Shown here: one piece after another, positions 51,470 through 61,053 of the stretch
Position numbering within the stretch: the first letter of the stretch is position 1
Layout of the letters: each line of letters opens with the position of its first letter
Source: Sphingobacteriaceae bacterium
Lineage (GTDB): Bacteria; Bacteroidota; Bacteroidia; B-17B0; Aurantibacillaceae
NCBI GenBank assembly: GCA_002319075.1
Contig: NVQB01000001.1
Location: 62,001-126,000 of the forward strand
Reading direction: 5' to 3'
Length of the DNA stretch: 64,000 bases
The notes under the pieces: generated by a model
The model's database searches: none
Seen by the model: the letters and a program-made list of their open reading frames with translations, nothing else
Told to the model about the DNA's origin: nothing
Position numbers and translations under genes: made by a program

Positions 51470-52021
51470 TCAGTTACAGCTATCGGGCGAAAAAAAATAT
51501 AAATTCCTTTGCCCTCTGCCGCCACCCAGAAAAAATATACTTTTGCCTTTGAAATAGTTATTCTCAACCATCAAATATCCATATGGATGAAAGGCGATTC
51601 TAAGCCTGTAAACATCGACGTCACTATATATGAACGGAAAAAACGGCGGTATTTCAATTCGTTTTTTACGTAAATAAACTTGATAAAATCCTCTTTTAAA
51701 TTTTCCATTAAATTCAGCTGACCAGTCTTCAGACAGAGATGCTAGTTTAAGACGACCGATGGAATCGAAGCTTATCTTTAACTTTTCCTCTTTTGATGCG
51801 CCTGCTGCAAACAACTCAAGCATATTATCTTTTTCGGTGACACCACGAAATTTACACACATTGTTTGTAAACGTGCCACTAAAATTCTGGTCGATGGCCA
51901 TAAACTCTGCAGGAGGAATTGTACGAATACCGGTGCATGAAACGAATGTAAAATTAATGAGCAAAAAGAAACCAAAGTAGTTGACTATTTTATAAAACTG
52001 ACATGGGTTAAATCTATTCAT
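51470..52021 (-). CDS. Lipoprotein of unknown function
   Basis: 183 aa. The N terminus has a hydrophobic signal with lipobox (FTFVSCTG, Cys29). The mature part is beta-rich with FSGTFTNNVCKFRG, WSAEFNGKFKRGFYQVYLRKKRIEIPPFFPF and a C terminus ending in FFSPDSCN. No family recognised. Single gene. Confidence 0.65.
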   Translation of the reverse strand: MNRFNPCQFYKIVNYFGFFLLINFTFVSCTGIRTIPPAEFMAIDQNFSGTFTNNVCKFRGVTEKDNMLELFAAGASKEEKLKISFDSIGRLKLASLSEDWSAEFNGKFKRGFYQVYLRKKRIEIPPFFPFIYSDVDVYRLRIAFHPYGYLMVENNYFKGKSIFFLGGGRGQRNLYFFSPDSCN

Positions 52022-52171
52022 AAAGGAGTGTGAAAGTAGTAAAGTTCACCGAAACCTAAAAAAATTTCACACTAACAACTACATGTTTCACTTTTATTTC
52101 TTCATTTGATGGTTAAGAGGCAGATCGAAAACTTGCTTCTGCCAATACAGGCCTTGTATTAACTCCGTTTA

Positions 52172-52591
52172 TTAATAATAAAAATAATTCCGGTTAGTAT
52201 AGGTGCCGCTCAGTTGCCGCCTGTAGTAGGTAAGGTGCAGACAACTGTAATTCTTATGGAATGCAAAAGACTTAAAAGTTTGCCCGTTGCGTTTAATCGT
52301 CACCATTGTGCGTTGCGTTTTGGGTATAGCCTTTAGCAACGCAAAACCAATAAAAGCATCGGACCTAACAACACCTTTAAATTTCACGGTATTGTCAATC
52401 AAAATCTGTATAGTGTCATTTCCAAATCCTTCATCAAAATAAAAAAAGGCTGTGTCCTTATGATTTTCGAATCGTTTGTCTACCCGCACATTTGGATCTA
52501 TTAAAAATAAAATAGCCGGTACATTTGACTGAGAAAGCAACGCGTTACTAAAGAATTCAAAAATGAAAATAAGGCAAAAACAAATTCTCAA
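52172..52591 (-). CDS. Secreted protein of unknown function
   Basis: 139 aa. A signal peptide ends at LLSQ (about residue 20). The mature region has strand-like segments (DTAFFYFDEGFGNDTIQILIDN, FKGVVRSDAFIGFALLK, RTMVTIKRNGQTFKSF) and a Tyr-rich end (YTNRNYFYY). No family recognised. The upstream 295 bases hold its promoter and a perfect palindrome. Confidence 0.6.
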   Translation of the reverse strand: MRICFCLIFIFEFFSNALLSQSNVPAILFLIDPNVRVDKRFENHKDTAFFYFDEGFGNDTIQILIDNTVKFKGVVRSDAFIGFALLKAIPKTQRTMVTIKRNGQTFKSFAFHKNYSCLHLTYYRRQLSGTYTNRNYFYY

Positions 52592-52886
52592 TTGGTAACC
52601 GCGTGTGAATGTATATATGTGTCGAGGCGTATACAGAACGCGATAAATTTCGAAATTTATTTTGAATATTCTCTTCTATTTTGGAGAACATCAAAAAAAA
52701 ATTATCGCGACTACTCAACAGTTAACTAAAAATACTCATTAGTTAGAAGGCGGATTATATAGCTATAAAATATTATGTTTCGCCTTATCTTATTTATTAA
52801 AATCAAGGTTTAAAAAAGTACTAAACAAACTATTTCATTAAAAAACATTCAGGAAAAGAGATCCGAAGTTTAAAATTAATCTCAGA
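52592..52886. other. AT-rich intergenic region with an 18-bp perfect palindrome
   Basis: ATAAATTTCGAAATTTAT at 52643-52660 is its own reverse complement. It lies 52 bases upstream of the small secreted protein gene on the minus strand and could be an operator. No ORF or known RNA seen in the rest. Confidence 0.4.
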
Positions 52887-55076
52887 TTATTTCATCTTAA
52901 TAATAATAAACTCCGTACGTCTGTTTTGTTGATGCTCTTCTTCTGAACAAGATGAAACCACTTTGCCCTCGCAAGCGCAGCCGTTTACAAGTTTCGATTC
53001 GCCGTAACCTTTACCAAAAATACGTTGCGGATACGAAATTCTTTTGCGTATATAGTCAGCGCTGGCTTTTGCACGTTTGTCAGATAGTTTTAAATTGGAT
53101 GATTTGTCGCCGCGGCAATCACTATGAGAGCCCAATTCTACCACCATGCCAGGATACTCGTTCATGATGCTTATAATTTTTTCGAGTTCAATCGCAGCAT
53201 CAGGACGAATATTGTATTTAGCAAGATCGAAATAAATCGGGTTTAAGTTTATTGCTTTTGCAATATCCAAACCTACTTCCACTTTACTCATATTTAAATC
53301 TAATGTTTCGTGAAGATTATAAACGCCGGGCCTTGTAATTTTTTTACTGTAATTTGAATGTTTACGCAGGTAGCCTTCTTTCTCTATATAAATATCATAG
53401 TTCAGAAAATCGTTTAAACGTTTTTCAGGTAACTCTTTAATGTATTGTCCGTTTGCGCCCGTTATAATCGTTTCGGTAGTTTTAGCAAGAACATCTGTAA
53501 TGGTTATTTTCACACCCTCTAAAGGCGTTCCCGTTTTTTTATCCGTTATCAAAGCCACAATAACAATGTTAGGATGTTTTTCGAGTTCAACATTCGCTAT
53601 AATTACGTCTTGCGGTGAAGTGCTTTTAACAGGAGTAATTCCATCAAAATATTTTTCTTTTGTTCCTCTTAATTTGAAGTTGCGATTTTCTTCTACATCA
53701 AAAGAATAAGCACCGTCTTCCTTTGTAATAACCGTGCGTAATACAACATCATTGCTATCCAGTAAATTTACTTCAGTATTGGCTAAAGTAGTTCCTTCGA
53801 GATCTTTTGATGTTCCTTTAATTGTTTTTCCAAACACAAAAGGTTTTAATAAATTGAAACCGTAAATATCGTCGTTGCCTTTCCCACCGTCGCGGTTAGA
53901 TGCCATATAGCCCGACTTTCCATCTTCACTCAAAATAAAAGCAAAATCGTCTTTATTACTGTTGGCAGGCACGCCAGGATTTACAAGCTTGCTGAATTGA
54001 TTATTCGTAACCTGAACTGCAAAAATATCGAGTCCGCCCAGGCCAGGATGTCCATCTGAGGAGAAAAACAAGACGCCGCTTTCATGAATAAATGGAAATA
54101 CTTCGTTGCCTTCTGTATTGATCTTTTCACCCAGGTTTTCTGCTGTTCCCCATGTACCATCTGCATTGCGGGTTACTTTGTATAAGTCTGCCCCACCCTT
54201 TCCACCGGGCATATCTGAAGAGAAATACAAAACATTACCATCTGCACTCAGCGCTGGTTGAGCTACTGAATAGTCTTTATTATTTAAGGGAAAGGTGATT
54301 TTAGATCCCCACTTACCATCTTTAAATTTACGTTCATAAATTTGAAGGTTACGAACTCCGTCTTTGCTTCTCTTTTTATAATTATCGCTCGTGTAAAAAA
54401 GATCATTTCCATCTTTTGAAAAACTTACGGCCCCTTCATGGTATTTTTTATTTAAGTTTTTTACGGGCTTTGGATCCATGATCTCACCATTGGCATTTCT
54501 TTTTCCCGAATAGATATTTAAAAAATGTAATTGATTAGCGTTCCAACTATACCAGGTAGGACCGATTTTATGATAACTCGAAGCATAAAAAACCTGGTCT
54601 TTATAAAACACTGCTCCAAATTCCTGCTCTGCTGAATTCACAAGTAAATTTTTTAACTCAAATTGCCCTTTGTCTTTCAAAAGTTCAGCAGTGTAATTCG
54701 GATTTTTATTGAATAACATAGCTCTGCTATCGGACGCGTTTAATTGAGCATAAGCCGTCATTTGAGTTTGCGCCTCTGCATGCTTGTTATTTATTTTAAG
54801 AACCTGCGCATAGTCATAAACATCTTTCGCGGTTCTGTCATTCGAGCTTACCACTTTTTCATACGTAGATTCAGCTTTCTGATAATTGCCGGTTCTTCGG
54901 TAACTATCCGCTAACTCACGGTTAGCATTGGTTGGAAGGGTTTTTCTATCCTCCAGTTTAAAAATAACTTTAGGATAATTGTAGTTAAGGTAATGCTTAT
55001 GCGCTTTTTTCAGATAGGCTTGTCCGAAAATTGCCAAAGGGAAAATAAGCGTAAGAAGTAGAAGTATTTTTTTCAT
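52887..55076 (-). CDS. OmpA-family protein with TPR and PD40 repeats (T9SS-associated)
   Basis: 729 aa from the ATG at 55076; the longer frame is not supported. Signal peptide (MKKILLLLTLIFPLAIFGQ), a TPR-like helical part (20-110), a PD40/WD40-like propeller with repeated DGNxLYFSSD elements (about 170-400), carboxypeptidase-D-type regulatory domain(s) (about 410-590) and an OmpA C-terminal peptidoglycan-binding domain (VELGSHSDCRGDKSSNLKLSDKRAKASADYI). This is the layout of PorE-like proteins of the type IX system. Last gene of the T9SS surface module, 16 bases after the PorP/SprF gene. Confidence 0.92.
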   Translation of the reverse strand: MKKILLLLTLIFPLAIFGQAYLKKAHKHYLNYNYPKVIFKLEDRKTLPTNANRELADSYRRTGNYQKAESTYEKVVSSNDRTAKDVYDYAQVLKINNKHAEAQTQMTAYAQLNASDSRAMLFNKNPNYTAELLKDKGQFELKNLLVNSAEQEFGAVFYKDQVFYASSYHKIGPTWYSWNANQLHFLNIYSGKRNANGEIMDPKPVKNLNKKYHEGAVSFSKDGNDLFYTSDNYKKRSKDGVRNLQIYERKFKDGKWGSKITFPLNNKDYSVAQPALSADGNVLYFSSDMPGGKGGADLYKVTRNADGTWGTAENLGEKINTEGNEVFPFIHESGVLFFSSDGHPGLGGLDIFAVQVTNNQFSKLVNPGVPANSNKDDFAFILSEDGKSGYMASNRDGGKGNDDIYGFNLLKPFVFGKTIKGTSKDLEGTTLANTEVNLLDSNDVVLRTVITKEDGAYSFDVEENRNFKLRGTKEKYFDGITPVKSTSPQDVIIANVELEKHPNIVIVALITDKKTGTPLEGVKITITDVLAKTTETIITGANGQYIKELPEKRLNDFLNYDIYIEKEGYLRKHSNYSKKITRPGVYNLHETLDLNMSKVEVGLDIAKAINLNPIYFDLAKYNIRPDAAIELEKIISIMNEYPGMVVELGSHSDCRGDKSSNLKLSDKRAKASADYIRKRISYPQRIFGKGYGESKLVNGCACEGKVVSSCSEEEHQQNRRTEFIIIKMK

Positions 55077-55092
55077 AGTATAATGTGTGATG

Positions 55093-56004
55093 TTAAAAAT
55101 AGCGCATGGATTTAATCTTGCGTGTCGACTTGTAAATAAGATCGTAACGCAACATAATTTCGTGACTTCCCGAATTATACTTTCCCGTAGTATTTTGGGT
55201 AGAGAAATCATAAGAGTAACCGGCAGTGAATTGATCAGTGAATTGAAAGCCTATGAGTCCGCCAAAAGCATCACCTGTTCTGTACATTGCACCCAGGCTA
55301 AACTTGTCAAACATTAAAAAACTAGCTGTTACATCGCCTTGAATTGGCGCTCCCGCAGTAGCTTTAATAAATCCGGTAGGTTTAAATTTGAGATTCTTAT
55401 TCATAGGAATAACACCTCCGATGATAAAATAAAAATGTCTCTGTTCCTGTGAAGCTGAAACCAAGCTACCATTCAGTTTATTTTGTAAAAGTTGCGGTGT
55501 AGATATTCCAGCATAAAAGCGTTCTCTGTAATAATAGATTCCGGCGCCGGCGTTTGGCAATGTAGCATTGTAATTTTGGCCGAAGGAATTATCGGCATCG
55601 TCGTTTAATCGTAAGGTACTTATAGAATTTTTATAAATATCCACAAGTCCCTTTATACCCAAACCTAATTTACTTTTCTTGGTGAGTTGGATGTGATAGG
55701 CGACATCTACAGCTATCATTGTTCTTTGTACAGGGCCAATCTTGTCGTTCACTACACTTAATCCCAATCCCATTTTTCCATTAAGGACAGGCGTGTGTAA
55801 AGTTAATGACTGATCTTGCGGCGCGCCGTCAAAACCCACCCACTGAGAGCGATGGATACCTGTAATAGTCAAAGCTTCCCGGGTTCCGGCATATGCGGGA
55901 TTCATCCAAAGCGTGTTGAACATATAATGCGTAAACATGGGGTCCTGCTGCGCCCATGAAAGACGGCTGATAAAGAGCAGGCTGAGTATTAATATTCTAT
56001 TCAT
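55093..56004 (-). CDS. Type IX secretion membrane protein, PorP/SprF family
   Basis: 303 aa, signal peptide ending SWAQ, then the PorP/SprF start QDPMFTHYMFNTLWMNPAYAGT, which is diagnostic. The protein is an outer-membrane barrel that helps secrete or attach a specific large T9SS cargo. In Flavobacterium SprF serves the adhesin SprB encoded next to it; here the 1596-aa protein encoded 26 bases upstream is the obvious partner. Confidence 0.96.
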   Translation of the reverse strand: MNRILILSLLFISRLSWAQQDPMFTHYMFNTLWMNPAYAGTREALTITGIHRSQWVGFDGAPQDQSLTLHTPVLNGKMGLGLSVVNDKIGPVQRTMIAVDVAYHIQLTKKSKLGLGIKGLVDIYKNSISTLRLNDDADNSFGQNYNATLPNAGAGIYYYRERFYAGISTPQLLQNKLNGSLVSASQEQRHFYFIIGGVIPMNKNLKFKPTGFIKATAGAPIQGDVTASFLMFDKFSLGAMYRTGDAFGGLIGFQFTDQFTAGYSYDFSTQNTTGKYNSGSHEIMLRYDLIYKSTRKIKSMRYF

Positions 56005-56030
56005 AGTGAGTTATAATTAGGCAAAATAAA

Positions 56031-59000
56031 TTAACGTACTGATCTGTTTAAATAGATGTATCCTTTTAAAGGTTTTTGATCGGTTCCTAAATCTATGATG
56101 TAGAAATAAGTTCCTTCGGGAAGATCGCTGCCACCATATTGAAGGCCTTCTTTGCTTGTACCATCCCAACTATTATCATACTGAGCTTTTGAATAAACAA
56201 GGTTACCCCAACGGTTTAAAATACTCACTTCCATATTCGGATACTCTTTAAGGCCTTTTATTTCGAACCTGTCGTTAACCCCATCACCGTTAGGAGAGAA
56301 TCCTTGTGGAATCTCAAAGTCCTCGCTAGGTTCAAACACGGTAGGTTGATTTTCATCTTCGTCGCGTGCACTATTATTATTGTTTAAATCAGGATTTGTT
56401 CCGTTCGTGGAAATATCAACTCCTGTAAAACCTCCATTCGGAATGCCATACGCATAAGCTGTCGCCGTGTTTGAGAAAGTTCTAACTTGCAAACTACGGT
56501 ACTTAACACGCAGATATAAAGTGTCGGTTGTACCAAACCCTAACTGACTGGAATATTGAATAAGATTATTATTGGCGGATCCATTGTAAGAATTATCCGG
56601 AATCAAAAATCCGTTAGCGCTTGTTGGTGATCCAAGAACTGTATAGTTAGCCGGTGAGCCAAAAGTCATATCCAAATTATCAAAAACCAGCACGTTGTAG
56701 ATATTCGCGCTTCCGTAGTTTTTAACGGTGAATTTGAAAGTGACCTCATACAAGCCGTTACCCACGCTTTGTGATCTGCCTGCTGACTTGGCAATACCTA
56801 TTTTTACAAGATTGTAACTAAAAGTCGTAGCGGCGGTATTATTAGAAGGATCAAAATCATTATCCGGATCAGGATTTATACCATTTACAGAAACATCAGA
56901 AATACTTGAATCGCCAAGTAAAGCTTTTCCCAGAGCACTGTTTGAATAAAAAACCAGCACGTCATGCGGATCAACAGCTACTGTAAACACAAGCGTATCT
57001 GAGCGACCCGGAGCAAGTGTAGATGCTCCTGGAACGAGTAAGTCTATACCATTGCCTGATCCTGTATACTGATTATTGACAGCGATTTGTGATAAAGGCA
57101 GACTTTTTAATTGCGGTGTAGCGATGATAGTATAAGTGCTTGGAGAAGGAAAGGTCGCTGAAAGATCATCCGTTATCGAAACATTAACAAGCTGTGTACT
57201 GCTGTAATTTTTTACAACAAACCTATAACTCAATTCAATGGTTCCGTTATTCGGATAATTTACCTTTTGTATAGATTTAGCAATACCAATGGCAGAGCCA
57301 CCATTCGAGACCACAAACGTTACGGTGGTAACACTGGTTTGAATTTGCAAGGCGCCCACATACTGAGAAAGCGTGTAACTGGTTACTGTACTGCCTGTAA
57401 ATCCAGCAAAAGGAGTAAATGTAAATTGACCTGTAGAACTATTCACGACAACAGTTCCTACCGTTGCAGGAATTGGACTTACAACAACACTGTAAATGCC
57501 TCCGGTAACAAGCCCTGAATCATTGGTAGCTAAATTACCTGTAACAGACGAACTGATAACGGCATTTACCAAATCAGGATTTGCTTTCAAGAGCGGATAA
57601 ACGGTAAAAGTAAGAACTGCACTCGCACAAGGTGGTGAAATTGCTGTACAAAGCGTATAACTTACAGAGAGCGTTCCAGTGAATCCGTTTCCGGGAGTAA
57701 AAGTATATTCACCTGTTGCAGCATTCGTTGTGAGTGTTCCAGAAGATGGATTTGCAAAAGAATAAGTTCCGCCCAGAGTGTTTGTATCATTTGTACTTAC
57801 ATCTCCACTCACCGTTGTATTCAGCAAAGTATAAGTAGCATCATTTGCAGCCATCGGAAAATTGCCCACTGCAATAGCAATGGTTGCAGAACTACACTGC
57901 TGAGGATTCACGCTGATGTTACAAACCGTGTAAGTAGTCTGCGCAACACCTGTAAACGTTGGCGCAGGAACAAATGTGTAAGATCCGCTTGCCGCATCCA
58001 CAATTAAAGTACCCGTTGTTGCAGAAATTTGAGTGATAGATACGGAATACGACGCGCTTGTTGTAATACCATTGTCGTTGGTTAACAAATTTCCATTAGC
58101 AGTTGTAGACGGGGTTGTTACAATAGCATCTGCAACTGCGTTAATAAGTGGATAAACTGTAAAAGTAATTGTAGCTGTAGAACAAGGAGGAGGACTCAAA
58201 TTACAAAGCGTGTAAGTAACAGAAGTTGTTCCGGTGAAACCAGCGGCCGGAGTGAAAGAATATTGTCCCAGTAGATTTCCTGTTATTGTTCCGGTAGAAG
58301 GATTGAGTATACCGAAAGTATAGATCCCCCCTAAGGTTCCTGAATCATTCACACTTGCATCTCCGGTAACAGGTGTATTTATTACTGTTGCAGCTCCATC
58401 ATCAATTGCTACCGGTAAATTAGAGACATTTATAGTTATAGTAGCACTACTGCATTGCTGAGGATTGACGCTTATATTGCAAACGGTGTAAGAAGCTTGC
58501 GCCGTGCCATTAAAAGATGCTCCTGGAGTAAATGTATAGTGGCCTGTAGCTGGATCAAAGGTAATGCTTCCCGACGAAACTGCAGGCTGTGTTAATGAAA
58601 CGGAATAAATGGCAGTAGAAGAAATGCCAGTATCATTCGTAAGTAAACTTCCGCTTGTGGCGGTTGAGGGGGTGGTATAAATAATATCTGCATTGGCTAC
58701 TAATAGTGGGTATACAGTTACATTAATTGCCGCTGTTGCACACACAACCGGCAAACCATTACAAACCTGATAAGTGGCAGTGGTAACGCCCGTAAAGTTT
58801 GCAGCGGGAGTAAAAGAATAAATTCCAGTAGATGCATTCATGGTTATAGTGCCGTTAGCCGGCTGCGTAAGAATTGCAAATGTTCCGTTAGGAATTCCGT
58901 TAATATCGTTGGCTGCTGCATTTCCACTAACACTGGTATTGATTACTGTAGTAGTAAAGTCGTCGGTAGCTGCTGGCGGACAATTGATAACGCTAAGCGA

Positions 59001-60821
59001 TGTTGTTGCAACAGCAGAACAAGTGGTAGCAGGAATAGTGAGGGTAACTGTATAAATACCCGAAAGAGAAGTAGTAATCGCAGTAAGCGTTGGTGACATG
59101 CCCGTTGCCGTATAAGCATTGGGACCAGACCATACATAACTTGCTTCCGGATCAAAACTCGCATTAAGAGTAACACTACCCCCTGAACAAGCCGGAGAGG
59201 AATTTGAGGCACTGGGTGCAGCACAAGTAGAAGTACTAACGGTTGACGAGGTGACGCCTGAAATCGCGCAGCCATTTGTAAATGTCCCCGGAGTACTCAA
59301 AGACGTTACGGTGTGATTGAGCGCTGCTCCTACCCCACTGATAACAGCCGATGCGGTAAAAGTACTGTTGCAGGATAATCTTAAACAACTTGATGAAACC
59401 ATCACACTATATGTAACAACAGTACTGTCAACTCCCGAAGAAGAATTAGTAATTGTTCCACCAGTTGTTGCCGAAGAGCCGCTTCCAACTCTTATTCTTA
59501 AAACATGCGTGGTTGCATTGTAGTCGACTTCGTCATCGCTTGAGGCATCTGTTTTAGAGCCTGTACCCGATCCATACACTATAGAAGTTGAGTTAGCTAT
59601 ATACGATACACGGGGATCGAGTGAGCATGTAATAATAGAATTAATGGCATTGTCTGTGCCGACATTATTTCCTGTTGCTCTGTAACGCACAATATCACCA
59701 GGCGCAAGACTACCTCCGTTCACATCAGACGCACTTAAGGTTACTCTAAGATCCGGCTCCTGCGAATCGATCGCAGATGTTAGAACCTGTGCCAGGTAAT
59801 TATCTGTTGCTGTTGTTAACTGAACAGTAGCCGTTGTTGCGCTGTTATTCAAATAAGGAGTCAACACAGGTGTATTAAGCGGAACAAAAATATCTGCATC
59901 GTAACCGGTGGTATTTAACACCGAAGGATTTCTAAAACTGCTGCTGATTCCATTGTTAGTGGCAGTGCTGTTAAACACATCACCTAGGGGATTTGAAATA
60001 TCAACCAGGGGGGTAAAGAGTAAGCTTCCGTTAAACGAAATGCCATCTGTTCCGCTTCCTCTGTCACCATCATGACTATAAACACCAATTTCAAATGAAG
60101 GAGTTAACACTGCCGGAGTTAAAAACCCCGAGATGGGAATATTGATCAAAGGAGATAAAGCTGAAACATACGCCAGACCATTATAAACATTCAGATGGCG
60201 CATTGTCATTGCGTCGTTCTTATAAACAACAACAAGATTCCAGCTTCCAAAAACATTTGCCAATCCCACAGAGGATGAAGGAATATCTGCAACTGTTATG
60301 GTGGCATTACCTGTGGCACCCGCCAGTAAGGCAGTTACATCCGCATAGCAGTGGTAAGAGTTAAAACCGGTTGTATTGGCCAGAGACGATGTAGAAACTA
60401 CATTCTGATAAGACCCACTGTTTACCTTTAGTTTAATCTGGTTGTAACCAGGGGTAGTATTGTCAGATGCTCCCCAAAATAAAAAAGCTTTCGTTATTTG
60501 TGAACACGAAGGTAAATTAAGTGCATCCGAGCTTGACATAAATGTAGTTGCATCTCCATCAATATCAATATATGCAGCCGTGTAATTGTTATTAGTTGTA
60601 GTACCAAGGAGCGGAAGTTCCTGAGATGCAACCTGGCAGGTTCCTGTAGCCGTTGAAGGGTCGGCCGAACATCCCAGCGCAGAGTTAGAAAGAAATACGA
60701 TTCCACCTTTCTGGTGTGTTTGATAAATACTCGAAAAAGGCGTTACTATCTGGGCTTTTGTAAAAAGAAAAGCATGCAACATTAAAAATAGCGCACTTGT
60801 TTTTAGGTAATGTTTTATCAT
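56031..60821 (-). CDS. Giant surface protein with Ig-like repeats and T9SS type B sorting domain
   Basis: 1596 aa. A signal peptide (to TKAQ) is followed by an unusual N-terminal region of about 350 residues, a DUF11-like segment (VRYRATGNNVGTDNAINSI), a PKD-like/Ig region, then six tandem Ig-like (tandem-95/cadherin-like) units of 90-97 aa encoded at about 57305-58985. The units alternate between two types, and the YTVCNISVNPQQCSSATI segment is identical in units 2 and 4, so they arose by duplication of a two-unit block. Two more DUF11-type domains (IGIAKS starts) precede the C-terminal gliding-motility-associated domain (FSPNGDGVNDRFEIKG). Exported to the cell surface by T9SS, probably adhesive. 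Confidence 0.93.
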   Translation of the reverse strand: MIKHYLKTSALFLMLHAFLFTKAQIVTPFSSIYQTHQKGGIVFLSNSALGCSADPSTATGTCQVASQELPLLGTTTNNNYTAAYIDIDGDATTFMSSSDALNLPSCSQITKAFLFWGASDNTTPGYNQIKLKVNSGSYQNVVSTSSLANTTGFNSYHCYADVTALLAGATGNATITVADIPSSSVGLANVFGSWNLVVVYKNDAMTMRHLNVYNGLAYVSALSPLINIPISGFLTPAVLTPSFEIGVYSHDGDRGSGTDGISFNGSLLFTPLVDISNPLGDVFNSTATNNGISSSFRNPSVLNTTGYDADIFVPLNTPVLTPYLNNSATTATVQLTTATDNYLAQVLTSAIDSQEPDLRVTLSASDVNGGSLAPGDIVRYRATGNNVGTDNAINSIITCSLDPRVSYIANSTSIVYGSGTGSKTDASSDDEVDYNATTHVLRIRVGSGSSATTGGTITNSSSGVDSTVVTYSVMVSSSCLRLSCNSTFTASAVISGVGAALNHTVTSLSTPGTFTNGCAISGVTSSTVSTSTCAAPSASNSSPACSGGSVTLNASFDPEASYVWSGPNAYTATGMSPTLTAITTSLSGIYTVTLTIPATTCSAVATTSLSVINCPPAATDDFTTTVINTSVSGNAAANDINGIPNGTFAILTQPANGTITMNASTGIYSFTPAANFTGVTTATYQVCNGLPVVCATAAINVTVYPLLVANADIIYTTPSTATSGSLLTNDTGISSTAIYSVSLTQPAVSSGSITFDPATGHYTFTPGASFNGTAQASYTVCNISVNPQQCSSATITINVSNLPVAIDDGAATVINTPVTGDASVNDSGTLGGIYTFGILNPSTGTITGNLLGQYSFTPAAGFTGTTSVTYTLCNLSPPPCSTATITFTVYPLINAVADAIVTTPSTTANGNLLTNDNGITTSASYSVSITQISATTGTLIVDAASGSYTFVPAPTFTGVAQTTYTVCNISVNPQQCSSATIAIAVGNFPMAANDATYTLLNTTVSGDVSTNDTNTLGGTYSFANPSSGTLTTNAATGEYTFTPGNGFTGTLSVSYTLCTAISPPCASAVLTFTVYPLLKANPDLVNAVISSSVTGNLATNDSGLVTGGIYSVVVSPIPATVGTVVVNSSTGQFTFTPFAGFTGSTVTSYTLSQYVGALQIQTSVTTVTFVVSNGGSAIGIAKSIQKVNYPNNGTIELSYRFVVKNYSSTQLVNVSITDDLSATFPSPSTYTIIATPQLKSLPLSQIAVNNQYTGSGNGIDLLVPGASTLAPGRSDTLVFTVAVDPHDVLVFYSNSALGKALLGDSSISDVSVNGINPDPDNDFDPSNNTAATTFSYNLVKIGIAKSAGRSQSVGNGLYEVTFKFTVKNYGSANIYNVLVFDNLDMTFGSPANYTVLGSPTSANGFLIPDNSYNGSANNNLIQYSSQLGFGTTDTLYLRVKYRSLQVRTFSNTATAYAYGIPNGGFTGVDISTNGTNPDLNNNNSARDEDENQPTVFEPSEDFEIPQGFSPNGDGVNDRFEIKGLKEYPNMEVSILNRWGNLVYSKAQYDNSWDGTSKEGLQYGGSDLPEGTYFYIIDLGTDQKPLKGYIYLNRSVR
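57305..58985 (-). repeat. Six tandem Ig-like repeat units in the giant surface protein
   Basis: Six units of 270-290 bp, alternating A and B types, each with a TNDSG/NDT start and FTPxxGFTG core. Units 2 and 4, and 3 and 5, are the most alike, indicating a duplicated two-unit block of about 560 bp. Limits are approximate. Confidence 0.75.
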
Positions 60822-61053
60822 GAAGATGATTTTATAAGATCAACGTTAAAGTTCTAGAGGCACTACCACGTATGTTAATTTTATGCCAAAAAATCAAAAA
60901 TTGATATTATTTAACCCTCCTTGCTCGCCACGCATAAGGCTATGTAGGCCCTCCACGGTTTTTCAGATGGGAGAATAATTGCCGAAGCTGGGATCAGAAG
61001 TCAAACACGTAAAGAGTGGGAAGTATTTTTCCCAAAACAGGAATCAAGGATAT

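Noticed and set aside
57305-58985. CRISPR array or non-coding tandem repeat
   Set aside because: The repeats are 270-290 bp, diverged and in frame in a coding sequence encoding Ig-like domains; no short identical direct repeats with unique spacers are present.
61000-61053. Coding-like frame on the plus strand near the 3' end of the glycosyltransferase gene
   Set aside because: One frame reads like protein (RTRKEWEVFFPKQE) for about 60 codons but has no start codon and runs into the antisense of the glycosyltransferase gene; I cannot support it as a gene.
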